64,000 bases of DNA from assembly GCA_947503285.1 (NCBI GenBank), contig CANNDD010000002.1, positions 372,001 to 436,000 of the forward strand, given 5' to 3'. The notes beneath the pieces were generated by a model, which worked only from the letters and a program-made list of their open reading frames with translations, searched no databases and was not told the DNA's origin. Position 1 is the first letter of the stretch. The number at the start of each line of letters is the position of its first letter. Below are positions 40,814 to 50,479 of this stretch, piece after piece. The stretch is from an uncultured Croceitalea sp. Lineage in GTDB: Bacteria; Bacteroidota; Bacteroidia; Flavobacteriales; Flavobacteriaceae. The position numbers and the translations under genes were made by a program.

Positions 40814-43800
40814 TTGTCCTAGGTTTTGTGTTTAAAGTGAAGTGAAAAGTACTACCCTCACCGATGACCGAATCAACCCAGATAGTGCCTCCATGCAGCT
40901 GTACGATTTTTTTGCAGTGTGCAAGTCCAATGCCGGTTCCCTCGTAGTCATCTAAATTGTGCAATCGCTTGAAAACCTCGAATATTTTATTTTGATTTTC
41001 TTTGGCGATACCGATACCATTGTCTTGTACACTTATCTGTAGCTGACCTTTGTTGTTTTTGGAGGATATCGTCACCACCGGCTCTTTTCTATCGGCAGTG
41101 AACTTAAGTGCATTGCCGATTAAATTCAAGAACAGGGAATGTAGCTCTATTGGGCTTCCCATTATGGATGGAAGTTTAGAAACCACTACGGTCGCGTTTG
41201 ACTCCTTTATTCGAAACATCAGGTCTTTTTTGGCATCTTCTACAACTTGGTTCAAGTCTACCATTTCGAAACCTGATTTTTTGCCGATTTTAGAGTATTC
41301 AAGAATACCTTTTACCAATGCACCCATTCGATTCGATGCCTGTACCACAAAATTGATATAGGTTTCGGCATTCTCGTTGATGGCACCTGAAAACTCTTCA
41401 CGCAACAACACGGTAAAATCTTTAATGGTTCGAAGGGGCTCTTGCAGGTCATGACTGGCTACATAGGCAAAACGTTCCAACTCTTGATTGCTTTGGCTCA
41501 AGTTTTCCTGTATTTCCTTAAGTTTTGTAATATCCACGTGGCTACCCACCATTCTTACGGGCTTTCCATCACTGCTCCATTCTATGACTTTTCCTTTGCA
41601 CCAAACCCATACCAGATGCCCGTTTTTGTGATAATACCTTACTTCGCAATCGTAGGGAAACTGACCCTTTGTTGTTACATGTTTCTCGAAAATTTCAAGA
41701 ACCATGGGCAAATCATCTTGGTGTATGATTTTTTGCCAGGCTTCTGGTGAATTCTCCATTTCATGATCTTCGTACCCGAACATTTTCTTGAATGTTGGGC
41801 TAAGATATTCCGTATCTTCTTGTATCATCCAATCCCAATAGCCCGCCATGGTGCCTTCGAGCACTTGTTCGAAAGCCATATTTTTATCGGTAAGGGCACG
41901 TTCGGCCTTTTCTAGTTCTGAGATATCGCGCCAACTTGCAATGACACTGTTAAAACTGCCGTCAGCATTGAGAAAGGGTTTTGCATTTACGCGTATAGGC
42001 ACCTTTTTCTTTTTCTTTGTAATCACACAACGGGTCAAGTTGCGTAGTTCGTTTCCTTTTGAAAGTTCGCCCATATCGTAATCCAATTCTTCTTGCGAGA
42101 ATCCGGTAGCGACCTCTAAAATATTCTTTCCAATTATTTCTTCATGTGACCTATATTCCAATTTCTGTACAAGCTCTTTATTGCAAGAGGTTATATTGCC
42201 CGATTCGTCTAGGCTCAAGAACATGTCGGGAGCATTGTCGTAAAGGCTTCTGAATTCTTCTTCGTTTATCCTTAAAGCGTTTTCAACATCTTTGAGTTCA
42301 TTGATATCAACGAAACTCATAACAACACCATCGATGGTTTGGTTGATGTTATAAAAAGGAATCGTTTTTTGTAAGAACCAGTTACCATGGATGTCTTGCA
42401 CTTCTTTTTGAACGTGTTTTCCTGAATTCAAGACCTCTTGGGCAATGGCGACAATGTTCTTGCCCGCATCTTTGAACGTTGAGGTGAAATGGTCTATTGG
42501 CCTTCTGATATCACTGTCCATTAAATTGAAATACTGCCTGATTTTGGGCGTAAACTTTCTGATGTACATATTTCGATCTAAGAATATGGTGCCGATATCA
42601 GTGCTCTTCAGCAGGTTGTCCATATCGGCATTGACCGAGGCCAAGTCTTCGACTTTCTGCTGAAGTTCTGCATTTACGGTGTGAAGTTCTTCGTTGACAC
42701 TCTGCAATTCTTCGTTTGTACTCTGTAGTTCTTCGTTGGCGGCCAACAATTCTTCATTGGTAGCCTGAAGTTCTTCGTTGCTGGTTTCAATTTCTTGTAC
42801 CAGGTTTTGCATGTTGTGCTTGGCTTCTTTAAGTTCTGACTCAAGCTCTGCAATATGGAAATTGTTTGAATCGAGGTTGAACTCCTCAAGAACGGGTTTG
42901 CCGTTGTTCTCAATTTTATTCGGAATGAAAACAAGCAAAAAATGCAGGGGATCACGAGATGGGGTAAATGAAAATGAGGAAACCAAAAGGTCGATGACCG
43001 TATCTACGTCTTCGGTCTTTAATCGAATGGCGTTGTAGCGGTGCTTTTCGTCTTTGTCACTTTTTCTGAGTTTTTTTGCCGCCCTACTGATAATCGTAGA
43101 AACATGGTCAGGTACCATTTTCAACAAATTGATGCTAAATCCCTTATCGGGTAGGCTGATGTACTTTCTAAATTCTCCGTAGGCATTGAGGATATTGTAT
43201 TGATCATCGATAAAGACCGTGGCGATATCAAGCTCTTCTGCCAAAGTAGCATTCATGATTTCGGCCATCTTTGACTCTACGATTTTCTTTTGTGCGCTTA
43301 GCGATGGTGATTTCGTAGATTTTGACATTTCAGGATAGTTCAAAGGCTCTAACCCCAATGTTTTTGCAAGCTTACCGTTTCTGAACAGTTTTGCCTTTCG
43401 GTCAATTTCAATCAAGACCTTCTTATATTCACCAACGCTTTCACTACTACCCAGTACTAGAACGCCGTTTAATTTCAGTGAATACTGAAGTACGCCAATA
43501 ACCTTTTTTTGGGCCACGGGCTGCATATAGATGAGCAGGTTTCTGCATACGGCGATGTCCATTTTATTGAAGGGGGGGTCTTTCAGCACGTTGTGCTGGC
43601 TGAAAATGACCATACGCCGAATGTGTTCACGAATCTGGTATTCGTCGCCTTTTTTAATGAAGTTGGCCGAAATACGCTCTTTTGATACATTGGCTATGAT
43701 ACTTTCAGGATATACACCCCTACTCCCAATATCCAAATGTGTTTTCTCAATATCCGTTGCGAAAATTTTGACCGTATTGTTCTTTCCCTGTTTTTGAAGT

Positions 43801-44828
43801 TCTTCATTGATCAAAATGGCCATGCTATAGGCCTCTTGACCAGTGCTGGAACCTACGCACCAAATTTTGATGATCTCATCTTGTGATTTATCCGCAATGA
43901 TTTTCGGGATCAAATCTTCCCTCAGGATTTCCCATACCTCTGGGTCCCTGAAAAAGTTGGTGACCCCTATCAAGAACTCACGAGCGAGCACATGGCACTC
44001 ACTTGGGTTTTCGTATAAGAAATTTTTATAATCGGAGAGTGTATTGAGCTTGTTGACCCCCATTCGCCTCGCGATTCTACGGATTAGGGTAGGACGTTTG
44101 TAGTATTCAAAGTCCATATTGGTCAGATTGTTCACATGGTTCAAAACCTTTACGAGCACCGTTTCCTCCCGCATGATTTTTTCTTCCAAAGATCCAGCGG
44201 TATTAGGATGCTCGATAAAATTGAGCAATTCACCCGGAAGTTCTTCAACAGGTAATACATAATCAATCAGCCCCGTATTTATGGCACTTTGGGGCATACC
44301 GTCAAATTTGGCCTGTACAGGACTTTGAACCATGACCATACCACCACTTTCTTTAATGCTACCGGCACCACTGGTACCATCACTTCCGGTTCCGCTTAGA
44401 ATAATGCCAATGGCTTTCTCAGTGCATTCTTTTGCCAGCGATCGGAAAAAAATATCGATTGGAAGGTTTAATTCTTTCGTCTGGGGCTTGTTTGATAATT
44501 TAAGAAACCCATTTTCAATGGTCATATTTTTTTTTGGGGGTATTAAATAGACCGTGCCCCCTTTTACTTCGGTATTATCAGTAACCTCATGAATAGGCAA
44601 TGCGGAATTTTTCGAAAGAAGTTCGGCCATCAGGCTCTTATAGTCAGGACTCAAGTGTTGTACGATGACAAAACTATGTCTACAATCACTGGGGACCTGA
44701 TCAAAAAACGCCTTTAAGGCCTCTAATCCACCAGCACTTGCCCCAACACCAATAATAGAAAAGGAACTTAAAAATTTATTTTTGGAAACTACGGTATTGT
44801 GGTCGGTTGGCTCTTGTTTTTCAGACAT
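40803..44828 (-). CDS. CheB-CheR-PAS-histidine kinase hybrid
   Basis: A 1341-aa multidomain signalling protein. Residues ~23-200 are a CheB methylesterase domain with the catalytic set Ser31 (GVGASAGG), His58 (IVQHLSPD) and Asp150 (SGTGSDGT). Residues ~215-490 are a CheR methyltransferase domain (TNFFRDPEVWEIL, IWCVGSSTGQEAYSMAI, DIAVCRNLLIYM). A heptad coiled coil at ~650-710 has the repeating pattern NEELQ/NEELL. Three PAS-type modules follow, then a kinase core: phosphoacceptor YVASHDLQEPLRT, N box LIGNALKF, G1 QDNGIGIA, G2 GTGIGLAHCKKIV. No receiver precedes CheB. There is no CheA, CheW or MCP gene nearby, so the methyl chemistry probably acts inside a two-component pathway rather than chemotaxis. 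The coupled downstream response regulator is its likely target. Confidence 0.93.
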   Translation of the reverse strand: MSEKQEPTDHNTVVSKNKFLSSFSIIGVGASAGGLEALKAFFDQVPSDCRHSFVIVQHLSPDYKSLMAELLSKNSALPIHEVTDNTEVKGGTVYLIPPKKNMTIENGFLKLSNKPQTKELNLPIDIFFRSLAKECTEKAIGIILSGTGSDGTSGAGSIKESGGMVMVQSPVQAKFDGMPQSAINTGLIDYVLPVEELPGELLNFIEHPNTAGSLEEKIMREETVLVKVLNHVNNLTNMDFEYYKRPTLIRRIARRMGVNKLNTLSDYKNFLYENPSECHVLAREFLIGVTNFFRDPEVWEILREDLIPKIIADKSQDEIIKIWCVGSSTGQEAYSMAILINEELQKQGKNNTVKIFATDIEKTHLDIGSRGVYPESIIANVSKERISANFIKKGDEYQIREHIRRMVIFSQHNVLKDPPFNKMDIAVCRNLLIYMQPVAQKKVIGVLQYSLKLNGVLVLGSSESVGEYKKVLIEIDRKAKLFRNGKLAKTLGLEPLNYPEMSKSTKSPSLSAQKKIVESKMAEIMNATLAEELDIATVFIDDQYNILNAYGEFRKYISLPDKGFSINLLKMVPDHVSTIISRAAKKLRKSDKDEKHRYNAIRLKTEDVDTVIDLLVSSFSFTPSRDPLHFLLVFIPNKIENNGKPVLEEFNLDSNNFHIAELESELKEAKHNMQNLVQEIETSNEELQATNEELLAANEELQSTNEELQSVNEELHTVNAELQQKVEDLASVNADMDNLLKSTDIGTIFLDRNMYIRKFTPKIRQYFNLMDSDIRRPIDHFTSTFKDAGKNIVAIAQEVLNSGKHVQKEVQDIHGNWFLQKTIPFYNINQTIDGVVMSFVDINELKDVENALRINEEEFRSLYDNAPDMFLSLDESGNITSCNKELVQKLEYRSHEEIIGKNILEVATGFSQEELDYDMGELSKGNELRNLTRCVITKKKKKVPIRVNAKPFLNADGSFNSVIASWRDISELEKAERALTDKNMAFEQVLEGTMAGYWDWMIQEDTEYLSPTFKKMFGYEDHEMENSPEAWQKIIHQDDLPMVLEIFEKHVTTKGQFPYDCEVRYYHKNGHLVWVWCKGKVIEWSSDGKPVRMVGSHVDITKLKEIQENLSQSNQELERFAYVASHDLQEPLRTIKDFTVLLREEFSGAINENAETYINFVVQASNRMGALVKGILEYSKIGKKSGFEMVDLNQVVEDAKKDLMFRIKESNATVVVSKLPSIMGSPIELHSLFLNLIGNALKFTADRKEPVVTISSKNNKGQLQISVQDNGIGIAKENQNKIFEVFKRLHNLDDYEGTGIGLAHCKKIVQLHGGTIWVDSVIGEGSTFHFTLNTKPRTNAQ

Positions 44829-45056
44829 TTAGAAATTGTAGGATTAGAAGAAAATAAATCATTTTAAAAATAGGAATAAATGTTAAAAAAGTAAGTAAAA
44901 ACCTATATTTATTTACCGGCCCCATATCTGCAGTATCTTCGGGGTTGTTTTGAGGGTGCGTACCGTTTTAAAGTAAAAGTATCTTAAGTGTTTTTTGGTT
45001 GGGCGGCTAGGCGCTATTTTGATAATGTGGAAACCGATGTTACATCAACTTGATTA

Positions 45057-46295
45057 CTACTCCTTCGGCTTAATAATGGACAGTAGCTTTTTGCTAAGGG
45101 CCAATTGACTTTCATTGGAGCTATAAAAATCAGGTTGGCTTCGGTAATAAATATCGACGAAAATACCGAACTTAACCCTAGCGAACATCTTACGTTGCTG
45201 TTCGGATATATCCTTTTGGTCTTTATCAAGATTGGCTATTTCCTTTTCCCACCATCCAAGATCGGCTTTTTTGGGGGAAGCAAAATCTTTTTTGAGCCGT
45301 TCCCTCAGCTTACCCATAATACCCTCCTCTTTTTCCAATGATAAGGCCAAAGATTTAGAGGCTTTTTTATATGATTTGGATTTTCTTAGCTGTGAGTGTT
45401 CCGTAGTGATGGAGTCTAGCGTGAAAAAAGTCTTGTACGTACCCAAAATTCTCTCGTAATTCTCATCGGCAAGTAAGAAATGGTCATTCTTCACCAATTC
45501 CCTTGTCTCGAAAATGGCTTTTTGCAAATAGGGCAAAAGAAGATTGGGGTCTTTCTCTTTTTGGGCATAGCACCAACGAAAGGCTTTTGTTATTTGTGCT
45601 TGAGGTGGCCAGCTGTGGTCCCCATCGAAGGTTACTAGCGTATGTTCAAATTTAATCCTATTGAGATAAACTTTATTGTTCCTCATTTCCCTGTAATTCA
45701 TATCCTCATTACCACAAAGACCGACATATTTGAAATTTTGTGTAGATGGTGTATGTGAAGGCACCGAAGAAAACCCTGCCCCACAGGCAATAACCCCGGT
45801 AAATTGATTGGTTAATGAGGCGATTGCCGTGGCCAGTCGTGCACCGCCCGAAAATCCCGAAACGTACATCTCATTTTCTTTGATGTCGTAGGTGCTGAAA
45901 ATATGATTGAAGAGTGCATTGGCAATTTCAAAGCTCTTCTCCATAGGTCCATTTTTAGAGCTGTTCGAACAAACGATGATATGGCCGAATTCTTCAGATG
46001 CCTCTACAAAAGGCTTCACACCGATCACACCACGTGCTGCAGGTTCGAAAACGAAAACGATGGAACTTAGGGCATCTTTATCGAAAGATGTAGGTAAATA
46101 AATAGCATAGGTTTGATCTTTTGTGTTGGTCACTGCGACCGAATCAATGATCTTACCAAGTTCAAGGGGTTCTTGTGCGTTAGCAACCAGACTGTAAAAG
46201 AATAATATAAAAGTTTTACAAACAAATCGAAGCCTGGTCGGGAGCCTTTTTATTTTCTTGAAAATATGCACTCTGCTTTTTTGGGGTAACTGCAT
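45057..46295 (-). CDS. Secreted alpha/beta hydrolase
   Basis: Exported protein of 412 aa; residues ~18-41 form a signal sequence (FVCKTFILFFYSLVANAQ) after a basic 17-residue lead. The N-terminal ~220 residues are an alpha/beta hydrolase of the esterase/depolymerase type. The nucleophile elbow is GFSGGAR (in YVSGFSGGARLATAI), with a late catalytic His in FDGDHSWPP. Opening strand YAIYLPTSFDKD and the substrate pocket FEPAARG resemble polyhydroxyalkanoate-depolymerase-like and feruloyl-esterase-like enzymes; substrate is not assignable. The C-terminal ~190 residues are helical and highly charged (SKSYKKASKSLALSLEKEEG...), without a match I recognise. No closely spaced partner gene. Confidence 0.75.
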   Translation of the reverse strand: MQLPQKSRVHIFKKIKRLPTRLRFVCKTFILFFYSLVANAQEPLELGKIIDSVAVTNTKDQTYAIYLPTSFDKDALSSIVFVFEPAARGVIGVKPFVEASEEFGHIIVCSNSSKNGPMEKSFEIANALFNHIFSTYDIKENEMYVSGFSGGARLATAIASLTNQFTGVIACGAGFSSVPSHTPSTQNFKYVGLCGNEDMNYREMRNNKVYLNRIKFEHTLVTFDGDHSWPPQAQITKAFRWCYAQKEKDPNLLLPYLQKAIFETRELVKNDHFLLADENYERILGTYKTFFTLDSITTEHSQLRKSKSYKKASKSLALSLEKEEGIMGKLRERLKKDFASPKKADLGWWEKEIANLDKDQKDISEQQRKMFARVKFGIFVDIYYRSQPDFYSSNESQLALSKKLLSIIKPKE

Positions 46296-46559
46296 TTTTA
46301 ATTCGAATAGGTATTGAAAAAAACTTCAGCGTTCTTGATATCTTTAAGGTTAGGGATTCGGTAAACTTCCGAAAAATCCGACTGCCTGACCTCCACAATA
46401 CTAATATTATCTCATTTTTCGAGGGTTTAAAGTACTCTAAATTCTGACGTTAACCAATAAAGAAATGGCATAACAATGCCCTCGCATGCTTCTTTATAGT
46501 CCCTTTTGGAAAACCAGTATGAACTCGAATTCTAAAAAGGTAAAAAAAGTGGTTGGATA

Positions 46560-48200
46560 TTATTTTAAAATGGCTTGATACTTGTTTTGATCAGCGAGTA
46601 ATGCTACGGCTGACAAAATAGCGTCATCGTGTTTTAGATTATAGTCATACAGGCCATCACGATAGAAGTAGCGCTTAATAATCTCATCTTCCAATTTTTT
46701 TGAGATTTCAGCTTTGAAAGAATCCAAAGCTTCAATTTTACCTTGATTAACGGCCAGTAGTAGATCTTTGTATTTATTTTGAACATTGCCCCCTAAAAGG
46801 CTATCATCTTTGTTCAATACTTCTTCCAAAAGTTTTTCGGTCTCGGTTTGAAATGTAAAATCTTTGCTGGAAACAAAGTTTTTAAATTCGTTATAATCAG
46901 TATTGGTAAACGAAAATTCAGCGGTGCTTTCAAATTGGTTCTTATAATAAAAGTCCGTTGCAAAATCGAATATGATGTTACCATTTACCAAGGCATCCGT
47001 GAGCGAATTTGATTTTGCTGAGGCAATTTCGATATCTGGCATAACACCCCCACCATCTTCAACCATCCGACCATTTCTAGTCTTGAACTTGTTGAAGTCT
47101 TTATTGCGAACCGCATTTCCCTCTTCATCCCTGTTCCAGTAATCCAAAGATTGAATGCACCTTCCCGAAGGGGTAAAATACCTTGAAATTGTTACTTTGA
47201 GCTGGGTACCATAGGTCAGTTTTAGGGGTCTTTGCACCAAACCCTTCCCAAAACTTCGCGCCCCCATGACCACCGCCCTATCTAAATCTTGTAAACCACC
47301 CGATACGATTTCGCTGGCTGAGGCACTGCTTCCATTTACCAATACCACAAGTGGAATATTTAAATCTTCAGGTTGTTTTTTGGTTTTGTACTCTTGATTG
47401 AATTTTTTGACTTTTGATTTGGTCGTGACGATCAACTCTCCCTTAGGCACGAAAAGATTGGTCACATTTATGGCCTCTGAGAGCAACCCTCCAGGATTAC
47501 CTCGAAGATCTAAGATTAGCCGTTCGGCACCTTGGCCCTTGAGATCCTGCATTGCTGCCTTAGTTTGGGCAGATGCCTTTCTATTGAACCTAGAGAGTAC
47601 GACATAGCCGGTTTTGTCGTCGACCATACTGTAATAAGGTACGGCGTCTACTTCAACACCTTCTCTTTTAATAGTAGCGTTCTTGGTTCGCCCTTGCCTT
47701 TTAAAGGTAATGTCTACATTGGTCTCATTGGCTCCCTTCAAAAGCTCACTGGCATTATCATCAAAATCGGAAACCTTGATATCGCCAATTTGAATGATTT
47801 CATCGCCAGCCTTTAAGCCTGCTTTGTCGGCCGGGTAACCTTTGTAAGGTTCAATAATCAAAAGGCGGTCATCATAAGAACGTACAAGGGCTCCAATACC
47901 GGAATATTCCCCGGCATTTTTGATCTTATATTCCTCTACATCCTGTTCGTTCAAGAACCGGGTATAGGGATCTAATTCATTGAGCATGTTTTTAATGGCC
48001 GAATCCATAAGTTCAGCCGGATTGGTCTCATCAACATAGTTCATGTTGAGTTCTTTGAAAAGTGTGGTAAAAATTTCAATTTGTTTGGCAATCTCAAAAA
48101 AATCACTTTTAAAACTGGTGCCCACCAACAGGAACACCATGGCAAAAACAGGTATGAAAAGCCGTTTTTTAGCTAGTTTTCTCATTCGATACTTCTTCAT
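46560..48200 (-). CDS. S41 C-terminal processing protease (CtpA-like)
   Basis: Periplasmic, probably membrane-anchored serine protease of 546 aa that trims or degrades proteins from their C-termini. One N-terminal membrane segment (RLFIPVFAMVFLLVGTSF) is followed by a helical region. A PDZ domain lies at ~95-185 (GEYSGIGALVRSYDDRLLI, GLKAGDEIIQIGD), and the S41 core includes LILDLRGNPGGLL. The catalytic serine is in NGSSASASEIVSGG (289-302) and the lysine is in GARSFGKG (Lys319). The C-terminal ~170 residues are an extension typical of Bacteroidota Ctp proteins. The start at 48200 overlaps rnpA by 32 bp; the alternative ATG at 48185 (MRKLAKKRL) still overlaps by 17 bp. Confidence 0.94.
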   Translation of the reverse strand: MKKYRMRKLAKKRLFIPVFAMVFLLVGTSFKSDFFEIAKQIEIFTTLFKELNMNYVDETNPAELMDSAIKNMLNELDPYTRFLNEQDVEEYKIKNAGEYSGIGALVRSYDDRLLIIEPYKGYPADKAGLKAGDEIIQIGDIKVSDFDDNASELLKGANETNVDITFKRQGRTKNATIKREGVEVDAVPYYSMVDDKTGYVVLSRFNRKASAQTKAAMQDLKGQGAERLILDLRGNPGGLLSEAINVTNLFVPKGELIVTTKSKVKKFNQEYKTKKQPEDLNIPLVVLVNGSSASASEIVSGGLQDLDRAVVMGARSFGKGLVQRPLKLTYGTQLKVTISRYFTPSGRCIQSLDYWNRDEEGNAVRNKDFNKFKTRNGRMVEDGGGVMPDIEIASAKSNSLTDALVNGNIIFDFATDFYYKNQFESTAEFSFTNTDYNEFKNFVSSKDFTFQTETEKLLEEVLNKDDSLLGGNVQNKYKDLLLAVNQGKIEALDSFKAEISKKLEDEIIKRYFYRDGLYDYNLKHDDAILSAVALLADQNKYQAILK

Positions 48201-48555
48201 TGAATTTTTTTAAAAGCCCTTGCATTTTATGGTTTGCCATTTCGTAATCGGGCATTTCTTTACCAAGATATAAAATAGCCAACGCATAATGTCCCTCAAT
48301 GTTGTTAAAAACAACGTGTTTGTTTAGGCGATAGGCCTCGCGGAGCACCCTTTTGATGCGGTTTCGACTAACAGCACTTTTAAAGTTTTTTTTGGGGGCT
48401 ATCACCATCGCTTTTAAAGAAGCCCTGTCTGCAAAATGAGTGTTCAGGTATACCAATTTTAAAGGAAAATTCGACACGTGCCTTCCCTCAGCAAATAGTT
48501 TTTCAATGTGCTTTTTACTTTTGAGACGTTCTTTCTTTGCAAGGGAAAAATCCAT
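48169..48555 (-). CDS. rnpA: Ribonuclease P protein component
   Basis: Small basic protein of 128 aa that assists the RNase P RNA in removing 5' leaders from pre-tRNAs. The signature region is complete: AVSRNRIKRVLREAYRLNK at about 69-87. It follows the N-terminal LAKKERLKSKKHIEKLFAEG and central PLKLVYLNTHF. Length fits the family (~115-130 aa). It is not next to rpmH here, unlike the classical rpmH-rnpA order. Instead it overlaps the S41 protease gene downstream, and lies 70 bp after the stop of the M1 peptidase gene. Confidence 0.96.
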   Translation of the reverse strand: MDFSLAKKERLKSKKHIEKLFAEGRHVSNFPLKLVYLNTHFADRASLKAMVIAPKKNFKSAVSRNRIKRVLREAYRLNKHVVFNNIEGHYALAILYLGKEMPDYEMANHKMQGLLKKFNEEVSNEKTS

Positions 48556-48625
48556 TTGATATCAGTTAAAGAATGCACCGTATAGTGACATACAGTGAAT
48601 TCTTTGATGTGTTTTAACCCTTGGC

Positions 48626-50479
48626 TTAATTTTGTTGGTAGACATTATTCCCTTGATCTACGTCTGCCATTAATTTAGAGGGATCGATCAAGACGCCCGT
48701 AATTTCATCAAGAGGTTTGTCAATGACCAAGTCATAGGTCGGATAAGCCCAAGCCCAATCGTCAACAACGGTTCTTTTGAGGTTCGGGTAAGGGTTTTCC
48801 TTTTCACCTCGCATCATTCGTAGGGGAACGTAATAGGTTTCTTGATTTCCGTTCGCATCAACTACTAAGATGTCCAAGGGCATTGGCATAAGACCAATAC
48901 GTTCAAGGGTTATGGTTGTCTTTCCGTTTTTTTCGGTTATTTTTTGAATGCCATAATCGATGGTATTGGTCGTTTGCGTCCAATCGGTCAAATACCAATC
49001 CAACTCAATTCCGGAAACCTTTTCAGCCGTTCGTTTGATATCATTCGGCACGGGATGCTTGAATTTAAAATCGTCATAATATTTTCGTATTGTTTCCATC
49101 AATTTGTCTTGGCCTATGATGTAACCAAGTTGCGATAAGAATATGGATCCCTTACTGTACGCAGCGATGCCATAGGCAAAATTAAGGTCATACCTATCTG
49201 CATGCGTTGTCTGTGGTTGCTCTTTACCTGAATTGACAAGGGCGTAATAGCCTTTGTAAGAACCTTCAAAGGGATTCTCTTTATTTTGATCCATGATCTG
49301 GTCCATACATAAGCTGCTAATAAAAGTGGTGAAGCCCTCATCCATCCAAGAGTGTTTTGACTCATTGGTAGCTAGAATATGTTGAAACCAAGAATGTGCC
49401 ATTTCATGCACCATAACACCTACTAGGCTACCAAATTTTCTATCGCCTGTTATTAAAGTGCTCATGGCGTACTCCATGCCGCCGTCACCCCCTTGAACCA
49501 CGGAATATTGCTCATAAGGGTATTTGCCGATATTCTTGCTAAAGAACTCCATTGCTGCTTTGGTTTTTGGCTGAAGGTTTTTCCAATTTTCAGCGAGCTC
49601 AGGTTTGTTTTTGTAGAAAAAATGTAAAGCTGGACCATTCTCCATTTCAACAATATCATGAACATATTCGGGGTCTGCCGCCCACATAAAGTCATGCACA
49701 TTGGGCGCCTTGAAATGCCAAGTCAATGTTTTTCCCTTTGTTTTGACCTTGGTGCCAGGGGCTTCATACCCATGACCAATTTCATTCGGATTTTGCAAGT
49801 AGCCGGTTCCACCGACGGTATAGTCCTTGTCAAGGGTCAATTTTACATCAAAGTCGCCCCAAACACCATGGAATTCTCGGGCGATGTATGGATTGGGGTG
49901 CCATCCCTCAAAATCATATTCTGCCATTTTGGGGTACCATTGACTCATTGAGAGGGCAACACCTTCACTACTGTCACGTCCGGATCGTCGAATTTGTAAT
50001 GGCACTTGTCCTTTGAAATCCATGTTAAGGGTTGTTTTTCCCCCGGGTGGAATCGGTTTGGCCAAATCGACCACAAGAATGGTTTCCTCCTCATTGAATT
50101 TTACGGGCATTCCATCTTGGGTCAATGCGGTTGCATGCAAATAGCCCATCTCACTTTCTGAAAGGGATGCGATTCTACTTTTGCCATCTACCAACATACG
50201 TTTATCACCATCTTTTATGGTTTGCAACCGAACATCCATTTCGCTACCTGGCTGAAAGGCATTGTAGTATAGATGGTAGTATACCCTGTTCAGGGTTTCA
50301 GATGAGTTATTGCTGTAGACCAATTTTTGTGTGCCTGAATACTGGTACGTTTTAACATCCATGGTAACATCCATGGTATAATCAACGTGCTGTTGCCAAT
50401 AACCGGTGTTGTTTTGGGCGATTAGACTTGTAAGCCCACACAATAGGGCAAAAACGATTTTCTTAACTAGCTTTATCAT
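48626..50479 (-). CDS. M1-family metallopeptidase
   Basis: Exported zinc aminopeptidase-like protein of 617 aa. Signal peptide: MIKLVKKIVFALLCGLTSLIAQ. The N-terminal beta domain (~30-270) is followed by the catalytic domain with HEMAH at 358-362 and the third zinc ligand Glu381 in WMDEGF, the correct HEXXH-x18-E spacing. The exopeptidase-type GxMEN motif appears as GGMEYAM (333-339), a variant seen in Bacteroidota M1 proteins. The final ~120 residues form a beta domain. Its ATG overlaps the stop codon of the upstream subtilisin-like gene in TAATG, so the two peptidases are made together. A role in periplasmic peptide turnover is inferred. Confidence 0.93.
   Translation of the reverse strand: MIKLVKKIVFALLCGLTSLIAQNNTGYWQQHVDYTMDVTMDVKTYQYSGTQKLVYSNNSSETLNRVYYHLYYNAFQPGSEMDVRLQTIKDGDKRMLVDGKSRIASLSESEMGYLHATALTQDGMPVKFNEEETILVVDLAKPIPPGGKTTLNMDFKGQVPLQIRRSGRDSSEGVALSMSQWYPKMAEYDFEGWHPNPYIAREFHGVWGDFDVKLTLDKDYTVGGTGYLQNPNEIGHGYEAPGTKVKTKGKTLTWHFKAPNVHDFMWAADPEYVHDIVEMENGPALHFFYKNKPELAENWKNLQPKTKAAMEFFSKNIGKYPYEQYSVVQGGDGGMEYAMSTLITGDRKFGSLVGVMVHEMAHSWFQHILATNESKHSWMDEGFTTFISSLCMDQIMDQNKENPFEGSYKGYYALVNSGKEQPQTTHADRYDLNFAYGIAAYSKGSIFLSQLGYIIGQDKLMETIRKYYDDFKFKHPVPNDIKRTAEKVSGIELDWYLTDWTQTTNTIDYGIQKITEKNGKTTITLERIGLMPMPLDILVVDANGNQETYYVPLRMMRGEKENPYPNLKRTVVDDWAWAYPTYDLVIDKPLDEITGVLIDPSKLMADVDQGNNVYQQN

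Noticed and set aside
42674-42955. 93-codon frame antiparallel-looking to the NEEL repeat
   Set aside because: It is an alternate frame of the heptad-repeat DNA (repeating KNCR/KNF pattern) inside the CheB-CheR kinase gene; no independent evidence of a gene.
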